Of a stretch of 64,000 bases of DNA, positions 27,104-37,121 are shown piece by piece. Below the pieces are notes generated by a model. It did no database searches. It worked only from the letters and a program-made list of their open reading frames with translations, and was not told the DNA's origin. The position numbers and the translations under genes are program-made. The stretch's first letter is position 1; each line of letters opens with the position of its first letter. Origin of the DNA: Thermomonospora echinospora (lineage in GTDB: Bacteria; Actinomycetota; Actinomycetes; Streptosporangiales; Streptosporangiaceae); contig NZ_FNVO01000027.1 of NCBI RefSeq assembly GCF_900108175.1, positions 20,353 to 84,352 of the forward strand. The letters are read 5' to 3'.

Positions 27104-29426
27104 CGCCACGGAGGCCACGGAGGCCACAGACGTCACGGAAGGAACCGCCGCCCCCCATGCCACGTACCGGCTCCAGCTCCGCGCGGAGTTCGGGTTCGCC
27201 GACGCCGCCGCGCTCGCCGGCTACCTCGCCGCGCTCGGCGTCTCGCACGTCTACCTGTCGCCGATTTTGCAGGCGGCGCCCGGCTCGGCGCACGGCTACG
27301 ACGTCGTCGACCACACCCGGATCAGCGACGCCCTCGGCGGCGAGGAGGGCTTTCGCGCCATGGCGGCCCGCCTGCGCGAAGCCGGGCTGCGGCTGGTGGT
27401 CGACATCGTCCCCAACCACATGGCGATCCCGGCGCCCGAGAGCCTGAACCGGCCGCTGTGGTCGGTGCTGGAGCAGGGCCGCGCCTCGCCGTACGCCCGC
27501 TGGTTCGACATCGACTGGGAGTACGGCGATGGCCGGGTCCTGCTGCCCGTGCTGGGCGCCGAGGACGTCGGGGACGAACTGGTCGCCGACGGCGGCGTGC
27601 TGCGCTACCACGACCACGTCTTCCCGCTGCCCGACGACCACTACCGGCCCGTCTACTGGCGGGAGGGCCCCAACTACCGGCGCTTCTTCGAGATCTCGAC
27701 GCTGGCCGGGCTGCGGGCCGAGGACCCCGAGGTGTTCGACCGCACCCACGAGCTGATCCGCAAGCTGGTGGACGAGGGGCTGATCGACGGGCTGCGGGTG
27801 GACCACCCCGACGGGCTGACCGCGCCCAGGGCGTACCTGCGCAGGCTGGCCGAGGAGACCGGCGGCCGGTGGACGGTCGTGGAGAAGATCCTGACCGGCC
27901 CGGAGGAGCTGGCCCCCGACTGGCCGTGCGCCGGGACCACCGGCTACGACGCGCTGAACATGGTCGGCGGGGTGTTCGTGGACCCGGCGGGCGAGCGGCC
28001 CCTGACCGAGGCGTACGTCACGTTCACCGGCGGCTCGGCCGACTTCGAGGAGGTCGCCTACCGGGCCAAACGCCAGATGGCCGAGCGGGGGCTGCGCCCG
28101 GAGGTGCTCCGCCTGCACCGGGCGCTGTGCCGCGTCCTGCCCTCGCACGACCCCGGCGAGATGCTGGCCGCGCTGGTCGAGCTGCTGGTGGCCATGCCCG
28201 TCTACCGCACCTACGTCGAGCCGGGGGAGGAGGAGCTCCCGCACACGCGGCGGGTGATGGCCCAGGCCGCTGAGGCGGCACGGCGCCGCCTGCCCGAACG
28301 GCTCCACCCGGCGCTGGAGACGATCCTGCCGGTCGTCTCCGGCGGCCTCGGCTGCACCGACGAGACCACCGAGGTGGCGGTGCGCTTCCAGCAGACCGCC
28401 GCCCCGCTGATGGCCAAGGGCGTGGAGGACACCGCGTTCTACCGCTGGTCACGGCTGGTGGCCCGCAACGAGGTCGGGGGAGAGCCGGACCGTTTCGCGG
28501 TCTCGCCCACGGAGTTCCACGAGTTCTGCGCCCGGCTGGCCCGCGACTGGCCCAGCACGATGACGACGCTGTCCACCCATGACACCAAGCGGCAGGAGGA
28601 CGTCCGCGCCCGGCTGGCCGTGCTCGCCGAACTGCCCGGCGAGTGGGCGGCGGCCGTGCGGGGGTGGCGCTCCCCGGATTCGCCGCTGGAGCCGGACCTG
28701 GAGTACCTGCTGTGGCAGACCGTCGTCGGCGCCTGGCCGCTGACCCGGGAACGGCTAGCGGAGTACCTCACCAAGGCGATGCGCGAGGCCAAGACCCGCA
28801 CCTCCTGGACCGACCCCGACCCCGCCTACGAGGAGGCCGTCCTGGCCTACGTCGGCGACCTGCCCGCCGAAGAGGTCGCTGCGTTCACGACGGGGCTGGA
28901 GCTCTACACGCGGGCCAACATCCTGGGGCAGAAGCTTGTCCAGCTCGCCATGCCGGGGGTGCCGGACGTTTACCAAGGCTGCGAGCTGGTCGGGCTGTCG
29001 CTGGTCGATCCCGACAACCGGCGCCCGGTCGACTACGACGATCGCCGGGCGCGCCTGGCCCGGCTGGACGCGGGCGAGCCGCCGCGCGATCTCGACGACG
29101 AGAAGCTGCTGGTGACCTCGCGGACGCTGCGGCTGCGCCGCGACCGCCCCGAGTGGTTCGGCCCCGGCCGGTACGAGCCGGTCGAGGCGGCGGGCCCGGC
29201 GGCCGGCCACGTCCTGGCCTTCCGCCGCGGCGGCGTCGTCGCGGCGGCCACCCGGCTGCCCGTTGGCCTGGAGCGGCGCGGCGGCTGGGCGGACACCCGC
29301 CTGTCCCTCGGCGACGGGCCGTGGCGGGACGTCCTGACCGGTGTCGTGCACGATGATCTACGGCTCGACCGGCTGCTGCGGGTGCTCCCCGTCGCCCTCC
29401 TCGTCCGTCACGAAGAAGGAGCGTGA
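27096..29426 (+). CDS. treY: Malto-oligosyltrehalose synthase
   Basis: A 776-residue GH13 intramolecular transglycosylase that converts the reducing-end alpha-1,4 bond of a maltodextrin to alpha,alpha-1,1. Diagnostic regions are TYRLQLRAEFGF, SHVYLSPILQAAPGSAHGYD, VVDIVPNHMA, GLRVDHPDGL, VVEKIL and LSTHDTKRQEDVRARL. A Thr/Glu-rich run of about 20 residues precedes the domain and comes from a short imperfect DNA repeat (GGAGGCCAC). GTG at 27096 overlaps glgX by 8 bases. The gene ends flush with treZ. Confidence 0.96.
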
Positions 29427-31187
29427 GTGACCGTATTCGAGGTGTGGGCGCCCGAGGCGGGGCGGGTCGAGGTCGAGACAGGGGAGGACGGCGCCAGGCA
29501 TCTGATGGGGCCGGTCGAGGGGCGGCCGGGCTGGTGGGCGGCGAAGGTCCCGGAGGCCGGGCACGGCACCGACTACGGCTTCGTCCTCGACGGGGGCGAG
29601 GTGCTGCCCGACCCGCGTTCGCGGTGGCAGCCGCACGGCGTGCACGGCCGCAGCCGGGTGTACGAGCACGACCGCTTCCCCTGGCACGACCAGGGCTGGC
29701 ACGGCCGTCCCCTGCCCGGCGGCGTCCTGTACGAGCTGCACGTCGGCACGTTCACCCCGGAGGGGACGTTCGATGCGGCGGTCGGGCGGCTGGACCATCT
29801 GGTGGAGCTCGGCGTCGACTTCGTCGAACTGCTGCCGGTGGCGGCGTTCCCCGGACGGCACGGATGGGGCTACGACGGGGTGGACCTGTGGGCGGTGCAC
29901 GAGCCGTACGGCGGGCCGGACGGGCTGAAGCGGTTCGTGGACGCCTGCCACGCCAAGGGACTCGCCGTCGTCCTGGACGTCGTCTACAACCACCTCGGTC
30001 CCAGCGGCAACTACCTGGGGAACTACGGGCCGTACTTCACCCCGGCGCACCAAACCCCCTGGGGGCAGGCGGTCAACTTCGACCAGGCCGACTCCGACGA
30101 GGTACGGACCTTCGTGATCGAGAACGCCCTGGCGTGGCTGCGCGACTTCCACCTCGACGGGCTGCGGCTGGACGCCGTCCACGCCATCGCCGACGGCCGG
30201 GCGGTCCACCTGCTGGAGGAGCTGTCGGCCCGGGTCGACGCGCTCGCCGCCCACCTCGGCCGGGAGCTGGTCCTGATCGCCGAGTCCGACCTGAACGATC
30301 CCCGGCTGGTCACCCCGCGCGAGGCCGGCGGTCACGGGCTGGACGCGCAGTGGAGCGACGACTTCCACCATGCCCTGCACGCGGCGCTGACCGGGGAGCG
30401 GCAGGGCTACTACTGCGACTTCGGGCCGCTGGCGGTGCTGGCCAAGGCGCTGACCGAGGTGTTCGTGCACGATGGCGCCTGGTCGACGTTCCGGGGCCGC
30501 CGGCACGGCCGTCCCGTGGACCGGCTCCGCACGCCCGCCCACCGTTTCCTGGGCTACCTGCAGAACCACGACCAGATCGGCAACCGGGCCACCGGGGACC
30601 GCCTGCCGGCCGGCCTCGACGCGGGGCTGCTGAAGGTCGGCGCCGCCCTGGTGCTGACCGCGCCGTTCACGCCCATGCTGTTCATGGGGGAGGAGTGGGG
30701 CGCGGCCACCCCCTGGTGCTACTTCACCGACCACACCGAGCCCGAGCTGGCCCGCGCCGTCACCGAGGGCCGCCGCCGCGAGTTCGCCCGGCACGGCTGG
30801 GGGGCGGGAGAGGTCCCCGATCCACAGGCTGTGGAAACGTTCCGGAGCTCGGTGCTGGACTGGGCCGAGCCCGGCCGCCCGCCGCATCGCGAGCTGCTGG
30901 CCTGGCACCGGGACCTCATCGCGCTGCGCCGCCGGCTGCCCGACCTGACCGACCCCCGGCTGACCGAGGTGGCCGTCGAGTACGACGAGGCCGCGCGATG
31001 GCTGGTGCTGCGCCGCGGCACGGTGTACGTGGCGGCCTCCTTCGGCTCCGGCAAGACGGTGGCGCCGGTGTCCGGGGACCTGTTGCTGGCCTCCGATCCG
31101 GGAATCGCCGTGGACGCCGGGAGCGTCACTCTTCCGGGCGCTTCGGTGGCGATACTGGCAGCAGCGCCCGGTCCCGCGCCGAGGTGA
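29427..31187 (+). CDS. treZ: Malto-oligosyltrehalose trehalohydrolase
   Basis: A 586-residue GH13 enzyme that releases trehalose from the end made by TreY. It has an N-terminal CBM48-like domain (FEVWAPEAGRVEVE), then YELHVGTFTPEGTFDAA, DVVYNHLGPSGNYL, the nucleophile region LRLDAVHAI, LIAESDLNDPRLV and QNHDQIGNRA. GTG at 29427 follows directly on the treY stop with GAAGGAG upstream, so it is the third gene of one operon. Its 3' end overlaps the convergent membrane-protein gene by 62 bases. Confidence 0.96.
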   Translation: MTVFEVWAPEAGRVEVETGEDGARHLMGPVEGRPGWWAAKVPEAGHGTDYGFVLDGGEVLPDPRSRWQPHGVHGRSRVYEHDRFPWHDQGWHGRPLPGGVLYELHVGTFTPEGTFDAAVGRLDHLVELGVDFVELLPVAAFPGRHGWGYDGVDLWAVHEPYGGPDGLKRFVDACHAKGLAVVLDVVYNHLGPSGNYLGNYGPYFTPAHQTPWGQAVNFDQADSDEVRTFVIENALAWLRDFHLDGLRLDAVHAIADGRAVHLLEELSARVDALAAHLGRELVLIAESDLNDPRLVTPREAGGHGLDAQWSDDFHHALHAALTGERQGYYCDFGPLAVLAKALTEVFVHDGAWSTFRGRRHGRPVDRLRTPAHRFLGYLQNHDQIGNRATGDRLPAGLDAGLLKVGAALVLTAPFTPMLFMGEEWGAATPWCYFTDHTEPELARAVTEGRRREFARHGWGAGEVPDPQAVETFRSSVLDWAEPGRPPHRELLAWHRDLIALRRRLPDLTDPRLTEVAVEYDEAARWLVLRRGTVYVAASFGSGKTVAPVSGDLLLASDPGIAVDAGSVTLPGASVAILAAAPGPAPR

Positions 31188-31584
31188 CCGGCCCCCGGCG
31201 GGTGTGGAGGTGGCGGCCCAACAGCACCCAGGAGGCCAGACCGGTCACCGTCAGGCCGAGGAAGCCCAGCGCCAGGGCGCCGGTGTGCAACCAGTCCCCC
31301 GCGACCCCGGCCGCCGTCAGCGGCAGCCCGAACGCCCGGCTGAGCAGGTAGCCCAGTGCGTTCAGGGCGCCCTCGGCCAGCGCGAACCCCCAGATCCAGG
31401 TCCGGTCGTCGGCGATCACGGCCACGGCCGCCGCCGACTCCAGCAGCGCGCCGGTGATCATCTGGACGCCGAGATAGTGCGCGTGGCGGAACCCCTCGGA
31501 CAGCAGTTCCAGGTGTGTCAGGGCCAGACCCAGCAGCAGCACCGCGACCACCGGACGGACAACCTCAGGTGATGGCGGTCTCAC
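31126..31584 (-). CDS. Small membrane protein, function unknown
   Basis: A 152-residue protein with about four hydrophobic segments, including VVAVLLLGLALTHLELLSEG and ALALGFLGLTVTGLASWVLL, and a basic cytoplasmic tail. I do not recognise the family. It is convergent with treZ, overlapping it by 62 bases, and divergent from the response regulator. The coding statistics (GC-rich third positions) support it as real. Confidence 0.7.
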   Translation of the reverse strand: MRPPSPEVVRPVVAVLLLGLALTHLELLSEGFRHAHYLGVQMITGALLESAAAVAVIADDRTWIWGFALAEGALNALGYLLSRAFGLPLTAAGVAGDWLHTGALALGFLGLTVTGLASWVLLGRHLHTRRGPVTSARDRALLPVSPPKRPEE

Positions 31585-31708
31585 GTACGGCTACCTCCCG
31601 GTTTGTAGGGGTTCATCCGTGTTCGAGGATGTACTACTCGTGGCAAACCGCAGGTCAAGAGGCCAGCACTAGCCGGGAAACGTTGATGAATGGTCATACG
31701 ATGCGGAC

Positions 31709-32380
31709 ATGACGTCAGTACTGCTCGCCGAGGACGACACGTCCATCTCCGAGCCTCTCGCCCGCGCGCTGCGGCGTGAGGGGTACACCGTTGAAGTCAG
31801 TCCCGATGGTCCGCAGGCCCTGGAACGGGCACTGGGAGGCGGCGTCGACCTCATCGTGCTCGATCTCGGGCTGCCCGAACTCGACGGACTGGAAGTGGCA
31901 CGCCGGGTACGTTCCGAGGGACACGGCGTGCCCATCCTGATCCTGACCGCCCGGGCCGACGAGGTCGATACCGTCGTCGGGCTCGACGCGGGCGCCGACG
32001 ACTATGTCACCAAGCCGTTCCGCCTGGCCGAACTGCTGGCTCGGGTGCGCGCGCTGCTGCGGCGCGGCAGCACCGAGACCCCGATCGTGCAGGGCGTGCG
32101 GATCGACGCCGAGTCGCGCCGCGCCTGGATGGGCGACCAGGAGCTCCAGCTCACCACCAAGGAGTTCGACCTGCTGCGGGTGCTGGTGCGCGACGCCGGC
32201 AAGGTCGTCACCCGGGAACAGATCATGCGGGAGGTCTGGGACACCAACTGGTGGGGGTCGACAAAGACCCTCGACATGCACATCTCGTGGCTGCGCCGCA
32301 AGCTGGGCGACGATGCGGCCAGCCCCCGCTACATCACCACCGTGCGAGGAGTGGGCTTCCGCTTCGAACGCGGCGACTAG
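31709..32380 (+). CDS. OmpR/PhoB-family response regulator
   Basis: A 223-residue regulator. The receiver domain has the acidic pocket EDD near residue 9, phosphoacceptor Asp52 (IVLDLGLPELDG), and conserved Thr (LTAR) and Lys (TKPF). The C-terminal winged helix includes LTTKEFDLLRVLV and RGVGFRFE. ATG at 31709 has no clear ribosome-binding site, but CATACGAT, a -10-like element, ends seven bases before it, so the mRNA may be leaderless. The cognate kinase follows 93 bases downstream. The pair sits beside gtrA-purK-purE, as I recall from other actinomycetes. Confidence 0.93.
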   Translation: MTSVLLAEDDTSISEPLARALRREGYTVEVSPDGPQALERALGGGVDLIVLDLGLPELDGLEVARRVRSEGHGVPILILTARADEVDTVVGLDAGADDYVTKPFRLAELLARVRALLRRGSTETPIVQGVRIDAESRRAWMGDQELQLTTKEFDLLRVLVRDAGKVVTREQIMREVWDTNWWGSTKTLDMHISWLRRKLGDDAASPRYITTVRGVGFRFERGD

Positions 32381-32473
32381 TCATCTCGTGACCGTACGTC
32401 CGGACGGGCGGTGTCCCGAGCACCGGCCCGGCTCCCGGCCTGGTCATGGCTCCATCCGACCTGAGGAGGGCCG

Positions 32474-33751
32474 ATGAGGCGTCGGCTGCTGCTGTCGACC
32501 CTCGCGGTGGCGCTGGTCGCCATCCTGTTGCTGGGCATCCCCCTCGCGTACGCGACCCACCGCCTCATCTACGAGGAGGCGCACCAGTCGCTGGAACGCG
32601 AGACCTCGACAATCCTCGGCGGCGTGCAGCTCAGCCTGAGCACCGGCCGCATGGTCACCGCCGACCGGGTCGCCCAGGGATATCCCGGCCGGTACATCGT
32701 CATCACCCTGCCCGACGACACCGTGCTGACGGCCGGCAACCGGCCGGCCAAGGGCGCCGAGTTGCTGACCCACTCGCGCGCCGCGGGCGGGATCCGCGTC
32801 CAGGTGTCGCAGCCCGCCGCGGAGGTGCGCGAGGAGGCGCTGCGGCAACTGCTGCTGATCGGCAGCCTGGCGCTGTTGGGGCTGGCGGTGACCGTCGGCC
32901 TGGCGATGTTCCAGGCCCGCAAGTTCACGCTGCCGCTCAGCGACCTCGCCGAGACCGCCGACCGGCTCGGCACCGGTAACGCCCGCCCGCGCCGCCGCCG
33001 CTACGGCATCCCCGAGGTGGACCGGGTGGCCGAGGTGCTGGACCGCAGCGCGGTGCGGATCGCCGACCTGCTGGCGGCCAGCCGCGAGTTCGCCTCCGAC
33101 GCCAGCCACCAGCTGCGCACCCCGCTGACCGCGCTGTCGATGCGCCTGGAGGAGATGGTCGAGGCCGCCGACTACCCCGACATCGTCCGGGAGGAGGGCG
33201 CCGCCGCACTGGCGCAGACCGAGCGGCTGGTCGCGGTGGTCGAGCAGTTGCTGGCCCGGGCCCGGCACGACCGCACCGGCGCCGCCGAGCCCGTCGGCCT
33301 CGACGACGTGGTGGCCCAGCAGGTAGAAGAGTGGCGGCCGATCTTCCGGAGGGCCGGCCGGGACATCCGGCTCACCGGCGAGCGCGGGCTGGTCGGCCTG
33401 GTCAGCCCGGCGGGCCTGTCCCAGATCCTGGCCACGCTGCTGGACAACTCGCTGGTGCACGGCGCCGGCACGGTCACCCTCACCACCAAGAACAGCGCCG
33501 GCTCGGTGGTCGTGGAGATCGGCGACGAGGGCTCCGGAGTGCCGGCGGAGCTGGAGCGCCGGATCTTCGAACGCAGCGTCACCGGCGGCGACGGCACCGG
33601 CCTGGGCCTCTACCTGGCCCGCTCGCTGGCCGTGGTGGACGGCGGACGGCTGGAGCTGCTGCAGGCCCGCCCCGCGGTGTTCGCGGTGTTCCTGCGCCAG
33701 GCGGCCGAACGGCATCTGGCCGAGGAACCGGTGGTCGTGGGCCCCGCCTGA
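32474..33751 (+). CDS. Sensor histidine kinase
   Basis: A 425-residue membrane kinase. There are two transmembrane segments (about 8-27 and 124-145) with a short extracytoplasmic sensor region of about 95 residues, a HAMP linker, the dimerisation H-box FASDASHQLRTPLTAL, and the ATP-binding N, G1 and G2 boxes (LLDNSLVHG, IGDEGSGVP, GTGLGLYL). ATG at 32474 follows a good GGAGGGCCG. It is paired with the response regulator just upstream. The signal is unknown. Confidence 0.93.
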   Translation: MRRRLLLSTLAVALVAILLLGIPLAYATHRLIYEEAHQSLERETSTILGGVQLSLSTGRMVTADRVAQGYPGRYIVITLPDDTVLTAGNRPAKGAELLTHSRAAGGIRVQVSQPAAEVREEALRQLLLIGSLALLGLAVTVGLAMFQARKFTLPLSDLAETADRLGTGNARPRRRRYGIPEVDRVAEVLDRSAVRIADLLAASREFASDASHQLRTPLTALSMRLEEMVEAADYPDIVREEGAAALAQTERLVAVVEQLLARARHDRTGAAEPVGLDDVVAQQVEEWRPIFRRAGRDIRLTGERGLVGLVSPAGLSQILATLLDNSLVHGAGTVTLTTKNSAGSVVVEIGDEGSGVPAELERRIFERSVTGGDGTGLGLYLARSLAVVDGGRLELLQARPAVFAVFLRQAAERHLAEEPVVVGPA

Positions 33752-33761
33752 CCGCGCTCGG

Positions 33762-33842
33762 CCCGAGGCTGCCGGCGAACGTGCCTGTCCCGAGGCTTCC
33801 GGCGAGCGTGTCTATCCCAGGGCTTTCGGCGGACGTGTCTAC
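33762..33842. repeat. Three tandem 27-bp repeats
   Basis: Units beginning CCCGAGGCT or CCCAGGGCT and ending GTGTCTAT-like start at 33762, 33789 and 33816, with a few mismatches each. They fill the gap between the kinase stop and the convergent GtrA gene; the last unit overlaps the GtrA stop codon. No hairpin terminator is obvious here. Confidence 0.8.
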
Positions 33843-34495
33843 CGGCGGCGGGCCGGTGCGGGCCGCCCGGCGGGCTCGGCCGGGACGTCGTGGTCGCGGA
33901 CGCGGACGCCATTGTGCGCCCGGTGCCGGGCACCGCGCCCGGTGACCCCGTTGGCCGGGACGTTGGCCGGGGCCGTCACCCCGTTCACCGCATCGTCCAC
34001 CGCATCGGGTCGCGGGGCGGGCGGGGTCTCGGGAAGCCCGGAGGCCGGGTCCACCGGGGGCGCCTCCGCCGGCAGGAACACCCACTTCTTGTACGACCAG
34101 AAGCGGAACAGGGTGGCGATCCCGGTGCCGACGATCAGCGCGGCGTTGTAGGCGAGCGGACCGTCCTGGCCCAGCCCGTAGTGGGTGAACCCGATCACCA
34201 GGTTGGTGATCACCAGCCCGATCCCGTTCAGCGCGAAGAACAGCGCGTACTCGCGGCCCAGCCCGGACCGGTCGCGGTGCCGGAACGTCCAGTACCGGTT
34301 GGCGGCGTAGGCGAACGTGGTGGCGACCACGGTGGCCGCCGCGTTGGACTTCAACGGCCCCAGGTGCAGGCCGAACTGCAGCGCGTTGGCCACCCCGATG
34401 GTGATGACGAACGCCAGCGCCCCCACGCTGCCGAACTTCGCGAGCTCGCGCACGAGGTGCTCGAACCGCCGGTAGAGGTTGGCGACCAGGCTCAC
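33839..34495 (-). CDS. GtrA-family membrane protein
   Basis: A 218-residue protein with four transmembrane segments typical of GtrA (for example FGSVGALAFVITIGVANALQ and NAALIVGTGIATLFRFW), including the motif FAYAANRYWTFRHRD. GtrA proteins are thought to flip undecaprenyl-linked sugars or take part in cell-surface polysaccharide synthesis. The C-terminal 70 residues are a Pro/Ala/Arg-rich tail, not part of the family core. GTG at 34495 is preferred; GTG 34552 would add 19 residues that look non-homologous. Confidence 0.85.
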   Translation of the reverse strand: MSLVANLYRRFEHLVRELAKFGSVGALAFVITIGVANALQFGLHLGPLKSNAAATVVATTFAYAANRYWTFRHRDRSGLGREYALFFALNGIGLVITNLVIGFTHYGLGQDGPLAYNAALIVGTGIATLFRFWSYKKWVFLPAEAPPVDPASGLPETPPAPRPDAVDDAVNGVTAPANVPANGVTGRGARHRAHNGVRVRDHDVPAEPAGRPAPARRR

Positions 34496-34697
34496 GAAGG
34501 GGAACCGTCCTTCCGGACACGGGGCTGTTTCGCACAACGAGAATAGAGGCACGGTGCTTTGCGGACGCCCGAAGCACGATCTTTCCGCCGGGTGGGCGTA
34601 CCCGCCGAGCCCTGCCCTCCGGAGACGCCCCTACACCAGTGTGACGCCGCCGACGTCCGCTTCGTTCACCACCAGGGTGCCTATAGCCTTTCCCGAT

Positions 34698-35906
34698 GTG
34701 AGAGAACCTGGTCAGATGCCGGTCGTGGGAATGGTCGGGGGCGGGCAGCTGGCCCGGATGACCCAGCAGGCCGCGATCGGGCTCGGCGTCCCGCTGCGGG
34801 TGCTGGCCGCCTCGCCCCGGGACTCGGCCGCGCTGGTCTGCGCGGACGTGCGGATCGGCGAGCACACCTCGCTGGCGGACCTGCGCTCCTTCGCCAAGGG
34901 CTGCGACGCGATCACCTTCGACCACGAGCACGTGCCGTCCGCCCACATCCAGGCCCTGGAGGCCGCCGGGGTGGCGTGCCGTCCGAGTTCCGCCGCCCTG
35001 CTGCACGCGCAGGACAAGCTGGTGATGCGCGAGCGGCTGAGCGCCGCCGGGGCGCCCTGCCCGGCGTTCGCCCCGGTGGACCCCCGCGACCCGCTGGCGG
35101 CCGTGGAGGCGTTCGCCGCCGAGCACGGCCTGCCCGTGGTGCTCAAGGCCACCACCGGCGGCTACGACGGCAAGGGCGTGTGGATCCTGGAGTCCCTCGG
35201 CGCCGACGACAGGCGGCTGGTCGAGTCGCTCAGCGGCGAGGGCCTGTCGCTGATGGTGGAGCAGTACGTCCCCTTCCGGCGGGAGCTGGCCGCGCTGGTC
35301 GCCCGCTCCCCGTACGGGCAGGGCGCCGCGTACCCGGTGGTGGAGACCGTCCAGCGGGACGGCATCTGCCACGAGGTGCTCGCCCCGGCCCCCGGCCTGG
35401 ACGAGGAACTGGCCGCCGAGGCACAGCGGCTGGCCCTGGACATCGCCGAACGGCTCGACCTGGTCGGCCTGCTGGCGGTGGAGCTGTTCGAGACCGGAGG
35501 GTCCGCCGCGCCGGGCGGGCTCCTGGTCAACGAGCTGGCCATGCGTCCCCACAACTCCGGGCACTGGACGATCGAGGGCGCCCGCACCTCCCAGTTCGAG
35601 CAGCACCTGCGCGCCGTGCTCAACCTGCCGCTGGGCTCCACCGAGCCGACCGCCCGGTACACGGTGATGGCCAACGTGCTGGGCGGCGACGACCCGGACA
35701 TCTACCCCCGCTACCTGCACGTGATGGCCCACGACCCCGCCGTGAAGGTCCACTTCTACGGCAAGGAGGTACGGCCGGGCCGCAAGATCGGCCATGTCAC
35801 CGCGCTCGGCGACGACCTGGCGGAGACCCGCGAGCGGGCCCGGCACGCCGCCGACTACCTGCGCTGGGGCCCGGCGATGGGCCCGGCGACGAAGGAGAGG
35901 GCATGA
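34698..35906 (+). CDS. purK: N5-carboxyaminoimidazole ribonucleotide synthase
   Basis: A 402-residue ATP-grasp enzyme of purine synthesis, making N5-CAIR from AIR, ATP and bicarbonate. The N-terminal [17 protein letters not shown], the ATP-grasp region [16 protein letters not shown] and [17 protein letters not shown] are diagnostic. GTG at 34698 is taken because TATAGC, a possible -10, lies just upstream, suggesting a near-leaderless mRNA; ATG 34716 is an alternative. The stop overlaps purE as ATGA. Confidence 0.95.
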   Translation: MREPGQMPVVGMVGGGQLARMTQQAAIGLGVPLRVLAASPRDSAALVCADVRIGEHTSLADLRSFAKGCDAITFDHEHVPSAHIQALEAAGVACRPSSAALLHAQDKLVMRERLSAAGAPCPAFAPVDPRDPLAAVEAFAAEHGLPVVLKATTGGYDGKGVWILESLGADDRRLVESLSGEGLSLMVEQYVPFRRELAALVARSPYGQGAAYPVVETVQRDGICHEVLAPAPGLDEELAAEAQRLALDIAERLDLVGLLAVELFETGGSAAPGGLLVNELAMRPHNSGHWTIEGARTSQFEQHLRAVLNLPLGSTEPTARYTVMANVLGGDDPDIYPRYLHVMAHDPAVKVHFYGKEVRPGRKIGHVTALGDDLAETRERARHAADYLRWGPAMGPATKERA

Positions 35907-36424
35907 TGGCACCCCTGGTCGGCGTGGTGATGGGCAGCGACTCCGACTGGCCCGTCATGAAGGCCGCCGCCGAGGCGCTGGCGGAGTTCAGCGTCCCCTA
36001 CGAGGCCGATGTGGTCTCCGCACACCGGATGCCGCACGACATGGTCGCCTACGGTTCGCAGGCGGCCGACCGGGGGCTGCGCGTGATCATCGCCGGGGCG
36101 GGCGGCGCCGCCCACCTGCCCGGGATGCTGGCCTCGGTGACCCCGCTGCCGGTGATCGGCGTGCCGGTCCCGCTGAAGTACCTGGACGGCATGGACTCGC
36201 TGCTGTCGATCGTCCAGATGCCGGCCGGGGTGCCCGTCGCCACCGTTGCGGTGGGGGCGGCCCGCAACGCGGGCCTGCTGGCCGTCCGCATCCTCGCCGC
36301 CGCCGACGAGACCCTGCGGGCGCGGATGCGCGACTTCCAGCAGGACCTGTACGAGCAGGCCAAGGCCAAGGGCGCCCGGCTGCGCGAGTCCCTGGAGCCG
36401 GGCGGGTCCGGCGAGCCCGGCTAG
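35903..36424 (+). CDS. purE: N5-carboxyaminoimidazole ribonucleotide mutase
   Basis: A 173-residue mutase converting N5-CAIR to CAIR, the step after Pur[17 protein letters not shown], the catalytic SAHRMP and [11 protein letters not shown] motifs are intact. GAAGGAGAGG precedes ATG 35903, which overlaps the purK stop. The last ten residues ([10 protein letters not shown]) come from the first unit of a 36-bp tandem repeat that continues beyond the stop, so the C-terminus has been formed by repeat expansion. Confidence 0.95.
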   Translation: MMAPLVGVVMGSDSDWPVMKAAAEALAEFSVPYEADVVSAHRMPHDMVAYGSQAADRGLRVIIAGAGGAAHLPGMLASVTPLPVIGVPVPLKYLDGMDSLLSIVQMPAGVPVATVAVGAARNAGLLAVRILAAADETLRARMRDFQQDLYEQAKAKGARLRESLEPGGSGEPG

Positions 36425-36527
36425 CCCCTGGAGCCGGGCGGGTCCGGCGAGCCCCGCTAGCTCCTGGAGCCGGGCGGGTCCGGCGAGCCCCGCCAGTCTC
36501 CTGGAGCCCGGTGGGTCAGGCCGGCCC
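36391..36527. repeat. 36-bp tandem repeat spanning the purE stop codon
   Basis: Units starting CCTGGAGCCGGGCGGGTCC begin at 36391, 36427 and 36463, with a degenerate fourth at 36500. The first three are nearly identical. The unit length is a multiple of three, and the TAG of purE lies within unit one. Unit two carries the same TAG in frame. Confidence 0.92.
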
Positions 36528-36533
36528 TCGCCC

Positions 36534-36953
36534 TCAGTGGCGCCGCGCCCACTCCACCGCCGGGCACCGGTCCATCACGACGTCCAGACCCGCCGCCAGC
36601 GCCCGCTCGGCGGCGGCCTCGTCGATCACGTCGAGCGGCAGCCACACCGCCCCGGCGCCGCGCGCGATGGCCTCGTCGATCACCGCCCCGGCGAACGGTG
36701 ACCGCCGATACACCCCGACCACATCGATCCGCACGTCCTCGGGGATCTCCGCCAGCGAGGCGTAGGCCCGCTCGCCCAGCACCGGCCGTTCGTCAGGATG
36801 CACCGGGATGATCCGCTTGCCCCGCTGCTGGAGCCTGCGCGCCTGGTCGTGGACGGTCTTGGCGGGGTTGTCGGCCAGCCCCACGAACGCCCACGTCCGC
36901 GACTCTGCCAGCAGCCGAGTGATCACATCCGGATCCGCATATCGTTCACCCAT
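36534..36953 (-). CDS. CoA-binding domain protein (YccU-like)
   Basis: A 139-residue Rossmann-fold protein of the CoA_binding_2 family, related to the CoA-binding part of succinyl-CoA synthetase. The family pattern is visible in WAFVGLADNPAKTVHDQAR, GKRIIPVHPDERPVLGE, VDVVGVYRRS and GAGAVWLPLDV. The biological role of this family is unknown. ATG at 36953 gives the usual N-terminus (MGERYADPD); a GTG further upstream would add 16 unrelated residues. Confidence 0.82.
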   Translation of the reverse strand: MGERYADPDVITRLLAESRTWAFVGLADNPAKTVHDQARRLQQRGKRIIPVHPDERPVLGERAYASLAEIPEDVRIDVVGVYRRSPFAGAVIDEAIARGAGAVWLPLDVIDEAAAERALAAGLDVVMDRCPAVEWARRH

Positions 36954-37121
36954 GCCCGGCACAACACCGCCCGGCCGGGGCGGCTTCCCGGTGCGGGCCA
37001 CGGCCCGGCCACCGGAAGAACGGCCGGGGGAGGACCCGGTCCGTGCCGACGGTGCATCGGGCCGGGCCGCCGACCGTGGTGGGAGCGGCCCGGACGCCGC
37101 CCGGCGTACGGGCGGCCGTGG

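Noticed and set aside
33579..35912. A 777-codon minus-strand frame across gtrA and purK
   Set aside because: It is antisense to purK in most of its length and out of frame with gtrA; composition is Arg/Gly/His-rich without any domain.
33762..36527. CRISPR array interpretation of the tandem repeats
   Set aside because: The 27-bp and 36-bp repeats are contiguous without unique spacers, and no cas genes are present.
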